This document shows positions 22,513 to 33,093 of a DNA stretch of 64,000 bases, in pieces; positions within the stretch are counted from its first letter, which is position 1; each line of letters opens with the position of its first letter. The stretch lies in assembly GCA_022559845.1 (NCBI GenBank), contig CM040126.1, positions 126,766,886-126,830,885 on the forward strand, read 5' to 3'. The position numbers were made by a program, and so were the translations under genes. The notes below the pieces were generated by a model, which was not told the DNA's origin, made no database searches, and saw only the letters and a list, made by a program, of their open reading frames with translations. Origin of the DNA: Amorphophallus konjac. Lineage: Eukaryota; Streptophyta; Magnoliopsida; Alismatales; Araceae.

Positions 22513-23022
22513 GCTCTTGAATGATGGGAGGGTAGTTAGGAAGTCGGTGGGAGAGGAAGAGGGGATAGGGAGAGAGGGGTGCGGCCCCCTTTGATGGGAG
22601 AGAGAGAGGGAAAGAAAGAGAGGGAGAGAAATTTAAGAGGGTGGAAAAAACTCAAAGGGATTTCTTCTATTTCAAAGTTCATTCAAAGGTTACAAATGAG
22701 AGAGTGTGGTGGCCTATTTATAGGCACTCACATTCTACATGACCAAAATAACCCTAAACTAATGGACTAAAGACCAGACTGTCCTAAGGGGGGCGCCCAT
22801 GGGCCTAGCCCATTAGTTGGGCCCAATTGACACATGACTTATGTAAATGACTCCCTAACTTAGGTACTTGACTCAAATAAAAGGAAAATTACATAAAAGA
22901 GACTCAAATAAAATGAAAATTACATGCTATGACTCGAAATTAAGTGATGAAAATGATGAGGGGCCGATGGCGAGCAACTGGAGTCCTGAAAAAAGATGGA
23001 GTGGTTGGGGATGTCCCTATCA
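22513..23022 (-). repeat. B 3' LTR, proximal part
   Basis: Continues the LTR after E and matches 34984-35489. On the minus strand it starts TGATAGGGACATC after a CCCCGGGGGTA purine-rich tract (23023-23040). It contains a TATA-like box at 22715-22722. Confidence 0.88.
22715..22722 (-). promoter_or_regulatory. TATA box, LTR B (3' copy)
   Basis: Minus-strand TATAAATAGG, in the same place relative to the LTR start as in A. Confidence 0.6.
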
Positions 23023-23728
23023 TACCCCCGGGGTGGGGAGAACTCGGCCCCGTCGAGTGTGGGTCCACCGGGGTAGCAGTACACCAAAGTAGATCCGGGC
23101 AAAGTATGTCTTCCCAGCTCAACCCTACGTCCGTTGCTGGGGGATGGCTCTTCCACTTCTTAGGATAGCGTAGGCACACCCTCTTCCTGGCGATGGTACC
23201 ATGCTTGTCAAGTATCGCCTCCATGTGCTCACGTCGGGCACTTAGGCTGATATGTGGAGGAACTTCGATGGTGTCGCTTACAAAGGTAGTTGTAGGCTCG
23301 AGGTGCTCACTAGGTTCCACCGCGGGGCCCTTGTAAGGTGCTAGATCGGTGACATGAAAAATCGGGTGTATCCTAAAATCCTTCGGTAATTTCAGCCCAT
23401 AAACATGGTTGCCAATGCCACTCAGAACTCGGGAAGGTTCAAGTCCTCATGCCCTCGGTTTGGAAATAGCCCTAGGGTAGAGCCACTCTGATATCACCAT
23501 CACCACAACGCCTACTTGGCACTCTAAGTGACATTTGTGAGTTTTTGCTCGCTTGTTGTGAACCCTGCCACTCATTGCTAATTGCTTGCTTGAGTGCTCA
23601 TGCCATGCATCATGATGTGGTGTGTAGGTGTGAGAAATTATACTGTGCAAAGGTGGACCGGGACAGCCATATTTGGACCTATCATGCATGCAGTGACTAT
23701 CAAGTTTGTCAGACGTGGGAGGTCCTGG
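23023..23728 (-). pseudogene. B ORF, C-terminal part (GCxGPP repeat, integrase tail, chromodomain-like)
   Basis: Minus strand from 23728: HDRSKYGCPGPP, then a His-rich linker, then CHLECQVGVVVMVISEWLY (the integrase C-terminal start). After a frameshift it reads MEPSEHLEPTTTF, ARREHMEAILDKHGTIA and KRVCLRYPKKWKS, the chromodomain-like tail shared with A, C and D. The upstream part of the ORF is on the far side of C (30973 onward). Confidence 0.75.
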
Positions 23729-24028
23729 TGATGAGGGCATCTCCCGACACCCCTCTAGCTTTGATCGCCTACACACTCTTGATATGGATTGATCATGATC
23801 TACACTTGTTATCTTCATTTCCCAAGTTTCAGTTTATGTATTTTCTTTTTATTGAGTCCTATCTTATGTATTTTCCTTTATTGAGTCATATGGTTTTAGT
23901 CCATTTCCCTTGTTATGTTTAATTGGGCCTTATTACTTTAGTTATGGGCCCATAGGATTGAGTCTAGGATATGCTCGGTCTTTTATCTTATTGTCAAGGG
24001 TATTTTGGTCATGTAAAGAATGGTTGCC

Positions 24029-24036
24029 TATATATA
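24029..24036 (+). promoter_or_regulatory. TATA box, C 5' LTR
   Basis: TATATATAGG about 300 bp into the LTR, followed about 65 bp later by a CT-rich tract. Confidence 0.65.
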
Positions 24037-25472
24037 GGCCCCATCTCTCCTCTTGTATTCAACTTTTGATGAATATTGAAGAAAACCCTTTCAAACTCTC
24101 TCAATATCTCTCTCTCTCTCATTATCTCTCCATTCTCTCTCCTCCTCTCTCTAAATTTCGAAATTCACTCTCTCTCCTCCCCCTCTCAACCACTTCCAAC
24201 CCCCACCTACCTCCATTAACTCCCCACAACTTCCCACAACCCCTCTTTAATCCTCACCTAGTCCCAAGGAAGTTCCACCACTCAAAACCCCACCCTCCAA
24301 CCACCACCTACCCCTTTCACTTCCCTAAGCATATCTCCACCTTCCCAAGGCTGAATTAACTCATTCCAAAGCCCAAATTCGAATCTCCCCTTCCCTCCTT
24401 GCTCCCTAGGTCGCACCCCTCCTCTCCCCTCAAGCCAAGTTCACCCCCTCCTCTCTTCTCCACTCCAGCTTTGTGTGCAGGCCGACCTGCAGTTTAGCAC
24501 TCTGTTGCAGCGACATCCACGACTGCATCCTGGTTCTGCTGGTGGCGTGGCCTAACTTTCTGGAAAGGCCTCCCTGTGCTCTTCGCAGGCGAGGTGGAAT
24601 CACTCCATTCCGAGTTCGTGGCCGTCCGTGAAGGCTGTTCTTCCCCGACTGCGCAGAACCTCTCAGACCAGGAGCCAGAGCGGCAGAGAAGACTCTCCCA
24701 CGACAAACCTTGAAGGAACCAGTCTTCGAGGTCTTCTACAAAGTTCTTCCTCCCCCTGTCAGCGTCCAGGAACAGAAGGCGGAACCCTGTTCGGCATCCG
24801 ACAACCAGAGATACCAATTTTCTACCACACCTACGCCGGTCTGCCTCCTCACAGTCTGCACCGACCACTGTCCACTTCTCTGGACACCCAGCTCATCTCC
24901 AACATCAGAAGACTTCGCCGTTTGTTTTTCTACAAAGTAGACTCGTCCACGATTCCAACGAGTCTAGCGGTGCCAAATTTGGAGCTCAGGAGCGATCGTG
25001 GCAGCTTCTGCAACCTGCTGTTTCAGACTGAGCTCGGCCAGAGACCAGAGCTGCATCCATCTTCCAGTCGCTTGAGCAGTCAGCCCCCAGATCAGAACGT
25101 CGTCCAAAAAATTCAAGCCACACCCCTCTCCGGTTAGCAAGCTTTTGGCGCAAGTTTCATGAGATTCCAAGTTCGGTGGAATTATTGGCAGCATCGACAT
25201 CGGCCCTCTGTCCAGAATTACAGAAGCTAGGCAGAATCGGCAAAGCTCAGAAAGTTGACTCTATCTCGCTCGTTCCCCTCCCCGCTTGGCCGGCTGAAGG
25301 CCCCTCCCTGCGTGGAGGTAATTTTTGGTTGTAATACATTAACCCCCACCCCAAGATCCCCCCCTTGCAAGGGGCGTAGTGCTGTACCTCTTCACATTTT
25401 CAGGTCAAGCTCCATCGCCGCGGCGATCGGGTGTATACCCTCGCCTCCCGGCGCGCCCTCGTCTCCGAACGG

Positions 25473-25501
25473 GATCGGTGTCTTCACACCGATCAGGTGA
25501 G
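25473..25501 (+). promoter_or_regulatory. LTR hairpin and splice-donor-like site (C, 5' LTR)
   Basis: GATCGGTG (25473-25480) pairs perfectly with CACCGATC (25487-25494), then A|GGTGAGC. Compared with A, one C:G pair is T:A, a compensated change. The 3' LTR copy is at 30542-30563. Confidence 0.6.
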
Positions 25502-25900
25502 CTTCTGATCACACCCTTGTAGCTTCATTTCTGCAAATGTAGTATTGCCTTGAATGCCCGTCGGACGGTAAGAGAGTGCTCGGAATTCATTTTAAGCAAT
25601 ATCGTGCCCACCGCGGCCCGTGAGTGAGTGCCACCCCACACCCCGCCTTGCGGGCCAGCCACCCACAAAGTTGGGACTCCCTGGCCCATTGGAGGTCAGC
25701 CTTAGCATTGTAAGTCCATTAGGACAATTGGGTCCCGCCTCGGACCCTCACCATCATCTCCCGGACCCACCGGGTGAACGTGTGAACCGAGTGAGCAGAA
25801 ATCGTCGTTGTGAGAATCATTGAGCGCTTGTATGCTTGCGGGTCTAAGTCCTAGGGTCACCTTATCATATTTAGTGGTCTTTGGGCTGTGCCACATCAAG

Positions 25901-25912
25901 TGATATCAGAGC
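25901..25912 (+). promoter_or_regulatory. Primer-binding site of C
   Basis: TGATATCAGAGC, one mismatch from the iMet site, two bases after the LTR end. Confidence 0.8.
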
Positions 25913-26006
25913 GGTCATAGGCTTGTCCTTACAAGTCTAGTCTTGGGTCACACTAAGTCTTTCATAGGTGCATCCGCACACCCTTGCATAGCCCACCCAA
26001 CCTTGC

Positions 26007-28208
26007 ATGACCACTCGTAGTGGTACTCGCTTTCAACCCAATACTACATCTTCCAATCCCACAATGAATCCAAAACCCCAAGGGATGCCTACCACTAACA
26101 CTCATGACTTCAACTACTTCATGAAAGCCTTGACCTATGCCAATGAGCGACTTGATAACATATCGGGCCGACTCAACCAACTTGGAAAAAATAGGCCCGC
26201 CCTAAGGACGGACGATAGGATGGCCCCTTTCCCACTTCCCACCTTTGATGGGACCTCTCCTAGCAAATATTTAGATTGGGAAGCTACAATGGACCAATAC
26301 TTCAATTGGTATCATATTTCCGAGGATGAAAAGGCATGGGTTGCCAAAATACAACTAACCAAAAGGGCTCAAACTCATTGGTGTAAAATTGAGGGCTTAA
26401 GGATAATTAGACGGGAAGCTCCCCTCACCACATGGGAGGACATGAAGGATCAACTAAGGGCTAGGTATGTGTCCCCATCCCACTCGGATCACCAAAACCC
26501 AAGGAGCACTCCCACTCCTCCCACCCCACCCGTCCAAACCCTTATCACTAAAACCCAAGTACCTAAGACCTCCACCTCCCCACCTAACCCCATGAGGTCC
26601 CCCACATCCCAACCAAAACCCCCTTCCCTAACCTACACTAGTCAAGCCCCTTTAGCCCCCACTTCCACCCCAAGTGATCCCAAGGGCAAGAGACCCCTAA
26701 CCAACCCAATTCCCTCCATGGTGACCACCACTCATCCAACCCTCACCATTAAAAACCATGTGGACACCATGTCCACCCCTCCACCAAGGCCCATAATGGC
26801 CACCACCCCAAAACCCAAAACCCCTCACCCAATCCACCTCCCGCTTCCTACACCAATCTTACCCCAAATTAGGCCTCCACTACTTCCACTCCCAAGTCCA
26901 ACCCATGTCCGACCTTGCTCACCTCCTCGAGTGCGCCATGCCTCGACTAACACCAACCCACCCACCATAGACCTTCCTACCCCATTGTCCTTAGGAGTTG
27001 CAACCCACACACCTACCCAAGTGGAGAGGGATACCAATTCGGATCCACCTCCCAAAATCAAGGAAATCCAAGGGCCATACAACTCACCCACCCCTCCTAA
27101 CCTAGTTCATCAAGAGCTATACACCCTTCCCCATGACACCATCACCATAGATAAGTCCATATTCCTATGGCTCAAGCGAGGCCTCACCATTCCTAGTTTA
27201 CAACCAAGCCACCTACTCATGGGACATCAATCCCAACTCATTCCCACTCAGCCTCATGTCACTTATCAAACCTCCTATTGTGTAGAAGATTTGGGAGACT
27301 TAGTGGCCTACCTACATTGGCAAGTCCACTTGACCGATATGCTAGCCATGAGGCCATCAGAGTCTAGCACCATTAGCTTAGCTTACCCCACCATTGGCTC
27401 CATCACTTCCATCTACACCAATGGCCAATTTACAAGTGAGATCATACTCCTTCTTCCCATGGAGGAGGAACCCATCCTAGTCTACTCCCCAACCATTGAG
27501 ATCCCAAGTACTTTGATTAGCCAACCCATTAGCAACCTTGGCCCAATTATCTTAGAGAGAGATGATTCGCCATTTGAGGACCTTGAGAACATGGAGTACC
27601 CCTACCTAGGTGACCCTTACCATAATCCCTTTGACCCTTTTCTATGGGAGCCTAAATCTCCATGTGACCCACTTTCCCTACTCACCACCCACCTCACCTT
27701 ACCCACATCGCCCATGTCGACCCAAACTCCTCCCTTCCTAGAATCGGGTTACAACATGAGAGCCTTGACCTTAGGCAACAAACACCTTGGGATTGATGAA
27801 GTGCCCCACCCCATAACCACGTTCGTAGATCCCTTCGACCCATTCACGTGGACGTTCAAAAGTCATCCCACATCTATGCACATGGAAGTCACCTTTGGGA
27901 TAAACATGCATGTGTCCAGGCCTACCACACCATTTGACATGATTCATAAGTCGGATACATTCATCCACATCACCCACATGTCAAGTAGGCAGCATAAGTG
28001 GACCATATTCGGATGTATTGGCCCACCTTCATTCATCATGAGTCTTAAGCATGATAGGAGCATACATGGATGTCCGGGTCCCCCGACATTTATCACACCC
28101 ATGCATAAAAGGTTCATCTATGGATGTCCCGGCCCTCCTAAGACTACCACAGTCTTCATAGCATCAAAGTGTGATCGGTCTACATTTGGCTGCCCAGGTC
28201 CACCTTAG
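26007..28208 (+). CDS. Gag-like / proline-rich / GCxGPP-repeat protein of element C
   Basis: 733 residues from MTTRSGTRFQ. A Ty3/gypsy-type Gag core spans about 75-155 (PTFDGTSPSKYLDWEATMDQ, AKIQLTKRAQTHW, TTWEDMKDQLRARYV). A Pro/Thr-rich region spans about 160-350. A conserved block of about 75 residues follows (VEDLGDLVAYLHWQVHLTDM ... IGSITSIY ... EIILLLPMEEEP), then acidic LGDPYHNPFDPF and FVDPFDPFTW motifs. The C-terminus is a series of GC(I/P)GPP repeats. No zinc knuckle, protease, RT or integrase core is present. TAG at 28206 stops the frame, but the same frame continues into the integrase tail; A has a sense codon there. Role unknown. Confidence 0.7.
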   Translation: MTTRSGTRFQPNTTSSNPTMNPKPQGMPTTNTHDFNYFMKALTYANERLDNISGRLNQLGKNRPALRTDDRMAPFPLPTFDGTSPSKYLDWEATMDQYFNWYHISEDEKAWVAKIQLTKRAQTHWCKIEGLRIIRREAPLTTWEDMKDQLRARYVSPSHSDHQNPRSTPTPPTPPVQTLITKTQVPKTSTSPPNPMRSPTSQPKPPSLTYTSQAPLAPTSTPSDPKGKRPLTNPIPSMVTTTHPTLTIKNHVDTMSTPPPRPIMATTPKPKTPHPIHLPLPTPILPQIRPPLLPLPSPTHVRPCSPPRVRHASTNTNPPTIDLPTPLSLGVATHTPTQVERDTNSDPPPKIKEIQGPYNSPTPPNLVHQELYTLPHDTITIDKSIFLWLKRGLTIPSLQPSHLLMGHQSQLIPTQPHVTYQTSYCVEDLGDLVAYLHWQVHLTDMLAMRPSESSTISLAYPTIGSITSIYTNGQFTSEIILLLPMEEEPILVYSPTIEIPSTLISQPISNLGPIILERDDSPFEDLENMEYPYLGDPYHNPFDPFLWEPKSPCDPLSLLTTHLTLPTSPMSTQTPPFLESGYNMRALTLGNKHLGIDEVPHPITTFVDPFDPFTWTFKSHPTSMHMEVTFGINMHVSRPTTPFDMIHKSDTFIHITHMSSRQHKWTIFGCIGPPSFIMSLKHDRSIHGCPGPPTFITPMHKRFIYGCPGPPKTTTVFIASKCDRSTFGCPGPP

Positions 28209-28797
28209 CATACGCATTCTCGCAAGCATATAGGAAGGATCAATGAGACTTACAAAAGGCGGGCAGATGCTCATCGGCGCCACTACGAGTTCCAAGTGGG
28301 AGACTCGGTGATGGTGAGGACGGAGCAGCTCCTTCCGGGACCTGCCTCCAAGTTGAGGGCACGGGGTTCGGGACCCTTTCGAGTTCTACGACGACTTGGC
28401 AGCAATGCTTATGAGCTTGACCTACCAGAAAGCTATGGGGTGCACCCTACCTTCAGTGTGGTGGACCTGGTACCCCACAAAGGCCCCGCGGTGGAACCCA
28501 GTGAGGAGCTTGAGCCTTTACCCCCCCCTTATGAGAGACACTCCCGGAGGGACTCCACTTTCTAGCTTGAGAGACCGACGAGAGCAGGTAGAGGCAATAC
28601 TGGATGAGCAGAGTATCATTACGAGGCACAGGGTGTATCAGCGCTATCTGGTTAGGTGGAAGAGCCGTCCCCCGATCGAGGATACATGGGTGAGTCAGGG
28701 AGGATTTGATATGCTTGGATCCCGACATGATGGAGCAGTACGACAGCCAGGCAGACCCATACTCGACAGGGTCGAGCTCTCCCCACCCCGGGGGATT
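28209..28797 (+). pseudogene. C integrase-tail (GPF) and chromodomain-like segment after the stop
   Basis: Same frame as the ORF upstream of TAG 28206: HTHSRKHIGRINETYKRR, HYEFQVGDSVMVRTEQLL, RARGSGPFRVLRRLGSNAY, PTFSVVDLVPHKGPAVEPSE, ending at TAG 28563. A chromodomain-like tail follows in the +1 frame: RREQVEAILDEQSIITRHRV, RYLVRWKSRPPIEDTW. The GPF segment normally closes a Ty3/gypsy integrase, yet no integrase core precedes it. Confidence 0.75.
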
Positions 28798-30967
28798 TGA
28801 TGAGGGCATCTCCCGACACCCCTCTAGCTTTGATCGCCTACACACTCTTGATATGGATTGATCATGATCTACACTTGTTATCTTCATTTCCCAAGTTTCA
28901 TTTTATGTATTTTCTTTTTATTGAGTCCTATCTTATGTATTTTCCTTTATTGAGTCATATGGTTTTAGTCCATTTCCCTTGTTATGTTTAATTGGGCCTT
29001 ATTACTTTAGTTATGGGCCCATAGGATTGAGTCTAGGATATGCTCGGTCTTTTATCTTATTGTCAAGGGTATTTTGGTCATGTAAAGAATGGTTGCCTAT
29101 ATATAGGCCCCATCTCTCCTCTTGTATTCAACTTTTGATGAATATTGAAGAAAACCCTTTCAAACTCTCTCAATATCTCTCTCTCTCTCATTATCTCTCC
29201 ATTCTCTCTCCTCCTCTCTCTAAATTTCGAAATTCACTCTCTCTCCTCCCCCTCTCAACCACTTCCAACCCCCACCTACCTCCATTAACTCCCCACAACT
29301 TCCCACAACCCCTCTTTAATCCTCACCTAGTCCCAAGGAAGTTCCACCACTCAAAACCCCACCCTCCAACCACCACCTACCCCTTTCACTTCCCTAAGCA
29401 TATCTCCACCTTCCCAAGGCTGAATTAACTCATTCCAAAGCCCAAATTCGAATCTCCCCTTCCCTCCTTGCTCCCTAGGTCGCACCCCTCCTCTCCCCTC
29501 AAGCCAAGTTCACCCCCTCCTCTCTTCTCCACTCCAGCTTTGTGTGCAGGCCGACCTGCAGTTTAGCACTCTGTTGCAGCGACGTCCACGACTGCATCCT
29601 GGTTCTGCTGGTGGCGTGGCCTAACTTTCTGGAAAGGCCTCCCTGTGCTCTTCGCAGGCGAGGTGGAATCACTCCATTCCGAGTTCGTGGCCGTCCGTGA
29701 AGGCTGTTCTTCCCCGACTGCGCAGAACCTCTCAGACCAGGAGCCAGAGCGGCAGAGAAGACTCTCCCACGACAAACCTTGAAGGAACCAGTCTTCGAGG
29801 TCTTCTACAAAGTTCTTCCTCCCCCTGTCAGCGTCCAGGAACAGAAGGCGGAACCCCGTTCGGCATCCGACAACCAGAGATACCAATTTTCTACCACACC
29901 CACGCCGGTCTGCCTCCTCACAGTCTGCACCGACCACCGTCCACTTCTCTGGACACCCAGCTCATCTCCAACATCAGAAGACTTCTCCGTTTGTTTTTCT
30001 GCAAAGTAGACTCGTCCACGATTCCAACGAGTCTAGCGGTGCCAAATTTGGAGCTCAGGAGCGATCGTGGCAGCTTCTGCAACCTGCTGTTTCAGACTGA
30101 GCTCGGCCAGAGACCAGAGCTGCATCCATCTTCCAGTCGCTGGAGCAGTCAGCCCCCAGATCAGAACGTCGTCCAAAAAATTCAAGCCACACCCCTCTCC
30201 GGTTAGCAAGCTTTTGGCGCAAGTTTCATGAGATTCCAAGTTCGGTGGAATTATTGGCAGCATCGACATCGGCCCTCTGTCCAGAATTACAGAAGCTAGG
30301 CAGAATCGGCAAAGCTCGGAAAGTCGACTCTATCTCGCTCGTTCCCCTCCCCGCTTGGCCGGCTGAAGGCCCCTCCCTGCGTGGAGGTAATTTTTGGTTG
30401 TAATACATTAACCCCCACCCCAAGATCCCCCCCTTGCAAGGGGCGTAGTGCTGTACCTCTTCACATTTTCAGGTCAAGCTCCATCGCCGCGGCGATCGGG
30501 TGTATACCCTCGCCTCCCGGCGCGCCCTCGTCTCCGAACGGGATCGGTGTCTTCACACCGATCAGGTGAGCTTCTGATCACACCCTTGTAGCTTCATTTC
30601 TGCAAATGTAGTATTGCCTTGAATGCCCGTCGGACGGTAAGAGAGTGCTCGGAATTCATTTTAAGCAATATCGTGCCCACCGCGGCCCGTGAGTGAGTGC
30701 CACCCCACACCCCGCCTTGCGGGCCAGCCACCCACAAAGTTGGGACTCCCTGGCCCATTGGAGGTCAGCCTTAGCATTGTAAGTCCATTAGGACAATTGG
30801 GTCCCGCCTCGGACCCTCACCATCATCTCCCGGACCCACCGGGTGAACGTGTGAACCGAGTGAGCAGAAATCGTCGTTGTGAGAATCATTGAGCGCTTGT
30901 ATGCTTGCGGGTCTAAGTCCTAGGGTCACCTTATCATATTTAGTGGTCTTTGGGCTGTGCCACATCA
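28798..30967 (+). repeat. 3' LTR of C
   Basis: 2170 bp, nearly identical to 23729-25898, after the purine-rich CCCCGGGGGATT. TATA-like box at 29098-29105; hairpin at 30542-30563. Confidence 0.95.
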
Positions 30968-30972
30968 CCTGG

Positions 30973-33060
30973 GCACCCACAAGTGAACCTATCATGCATA
31001 AGTGTGGCCAATGTTGGGGGACCAGGACACCCATAAGTGTACCCTTTATGCACAAGACTAATGGGGTGGGTGACGATGGATGGGGGAGGGCCGGCACATC
31101 AAAATGTGGACCAGTCATGCACCTATCCTAATGTTTGTTTGACATAAATGGGATGACCTGACCTACTAACCATGTCGGATGATGCGATATGCCTTGACAC
31201 ATGCATTCCTATCCCCGAGATGACTTGCATGTGTGGGGGTATGGGATGGCCTTTGAGCTTCCACTCGTAGGGGTCAAAAGGGTCTAGGAAGGTAGACATC
31301 TTGGGGTGGGGTGCTCGCTCATTCCCTGGGTGTATGTTACCCATGGTCATGGCTTCCATTATGTGGTCGGGGTCTAGGAAGAGGTGGGTTTCGTCAAACA
31401 TTGTGGGTGGGGGTAGGAAGTAGTGGGTGGTGAAGAAGGCGGGTGGGCCACTTGGGTACCTGAGTTCCCATGGGAAGGGGTCAAAGGGATCATGGAAAGG
31501 GCCACCAAGAGAGAGGGGCTCTATGACTTCAAGGACATCTAAAGGTGGTGCCTCATCCTCTTCCAACAAGACAATTGGGCTAGTGACTCAGGTGGATTGA
31601 ATGTTCTTCATGCCCAGAATAAAGATGGGATGGGAGTGGACCGAGATGGGTTCTTCCTCCATGGGGAGAAGGAGGATGATCTCACTAGTGCAGTGGCCTC
31701 TCGTGCAGACGACAGTGATGGCACCAAGGGCGGGGCAAGTGAAGCTAATAGTGCTAGACCTTGATGGCTCCCTGGCTAGCAGACCGGTCAAGTGGACTTT
31801 CCAGTGTAGCCAATCCACCAAGTCTCCCAAATCTTCCACAAAATAGGAGGTTTGATAGGTGACATGGGGAGACCGGAGGGGCACCATTTGGGATTGGTGT
31901 CCCGTGGGTAGGGGGTATAGGTGCAAGCTATGGAGGGTGGGGTCTTCCTTGAGCCATTTAAGTAGGGGCCCATCTATGGTTATGGTGCCATGTGTGAAGG
32001 TTTGTGGCTCTTGAAGGTCCAGGCTATGTGAAGTGGGGAAGACTTGAGGCTCTTCCTCACCATTGGTGTGCACTTGGGTTTCCTCGAGGGTGGGGAGGCG
32101 TTCCGGACAAGCATCTAGTCCTGTGTGGATGGGTGTGGCCTCCTTTCCCAAACAAAAGGGAAGGTCTTTTAGGGGTGGGGTGATGATGGTTGGTGCATGG
32201 TGTACCCGAGGTGGTGGGTAATGAGAAACATGGGTTAGGATAGGGAGGGGAAGTAGTGGAGGCCTAGGACATGGGAGATTTGGGGTAGGGAGTGGGAGGT
32301 GGATCGGGGGGGCGGGTTTGGGTTGGTTAGTCTTGGATGGTGTGCTCTCTATGAGGGACGGTGGAGGGATAGTGGTGGGGGTCAAGGGGACTTGTGGGGA
32401 GAGGATGGTGGTAATCGGGGTTGGAATTATTGGGAGTGGTGGAATTTGGGCCCTAAGAGAGGTCTTGGGTTGGCCGGGTGGGGATGAAGGAGTTGAAGTG
32501 CTCCACAGACTATGGTGATCCGGGTAGGAGGGAGAAACATATCTAACCCTCAGTTGCTCCATCATGTCTCCCTAAGTGGTGATGGGAGCTTCTCTTATAA
32601 TTATCCGTAAGCCTTCAATTTTCAACCAATGGGTTCGAGCCCTTTTGGTAAGTTGTATTTTGGCAAACCGGACCTTCCTATCCCTGGACATGGGATACCA
32701 CTTGAAGTAATGGTCCATTGAAGCCTCCCAATCTAAATAGTCACTAGGATTGTTCGTTCCATCCAAGATGGGAGGTGAGGGAGGTACCCTTCTATCGTCG
32801 GCGCTTGGGGCGGGCCTATATTCTCCTAGTTGGTGGAGTTGACCAGATAGGTTATCAAGCCACGCATTGGTATAGGTCAAGGCCCCCATGAGGTAGTTGA
32901 TGTGGCCAGAGAGCTCATGAGTGTTGATGGTGGGTTTCCCTTGGGGTTGGGACTCAAGGAGAGGGTTAATGGGTATGATAGGTATGAGGTGACCATGTTA
33001 GTGGACATGGGTGATGCATCGGGTGACTCTAAATGCATATGCGCCCTAGGACCAACTTGT
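30973..33060 (-). pseudogene. B ORF, N-terminal and middle part
   Basis: Minus strand, several frames. The start region resembles C (MSTNMVTSYL then NPKGNPPSTLMS). The Gag core reads YLDWEASMDHYFKWYPMS, AKIQLTKRARTHWLKIEG and MMEQLRVRYVSPSYPD. A Pro-rich region and the conserved block follow (VEDLGDLVDWLHWKVHLTGL, SEIILLLPMEEEP), then FLDPFDPYEWKLKGHPIPPH and GCPGPP-like repeats in shifted frames up to the C insertion. Frame breaks near 32890, 32570 and 31580. Confidence 0.8.
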
Positions 33061-33079
33061 AGAGATAAGTTGTGAACTT

Positions 33080-33091
33080 GCTCTGATACCA
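33080..33091 (-). promoter_or_regulatory. Primer-binding site of B
   Basis: The minus strand reads TGGTATCAGAGC exactly, two bases from the 5' LTR end. Confidence 0.9.
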
Positions 33092-33093
33092 CT

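Larger units (their letters stand above)
23729..25898 (+). repeat. 5' LTR of C
   Basis: TGATGAGGGCATC...CACATCA, 2170 bp, with TATA at 24029, a CT-rich then C-rich tract (24095-24470), and the hairpin and donor motif at 25473-25500. The ORFs inside it recur unchanged in the 3' LTR only because the two LTRs are nearly identical. Confidence 0.95.
23729..30967 (+). mobile_element. Element C: youngest non-autonomous LTR element of the A/B/C/D family
   Basis: 7239 bp with the exact TSD cctgg at 23724-23728 and 30968-30972. Both LTRs are 2170 bp and I counted only about ten mismatches between them, so insertion was recent relative to A, B, D and E. It interrupts the B ORF. Internal region: a 733-codon ORF, a TAG, then the integrase tail and a frameshifted chromodomain-like segment. 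Confidence 0.95.

Noticed and set aside
24494..30206. Pairs of 124- and 169-codon ORFs repeated at 24.5-25.1 kb and 29.6-30.2 kb
   Set aside because: They are the two LTRs of C; conservation reflects recent duplication, and the plus and minus frames overlap.
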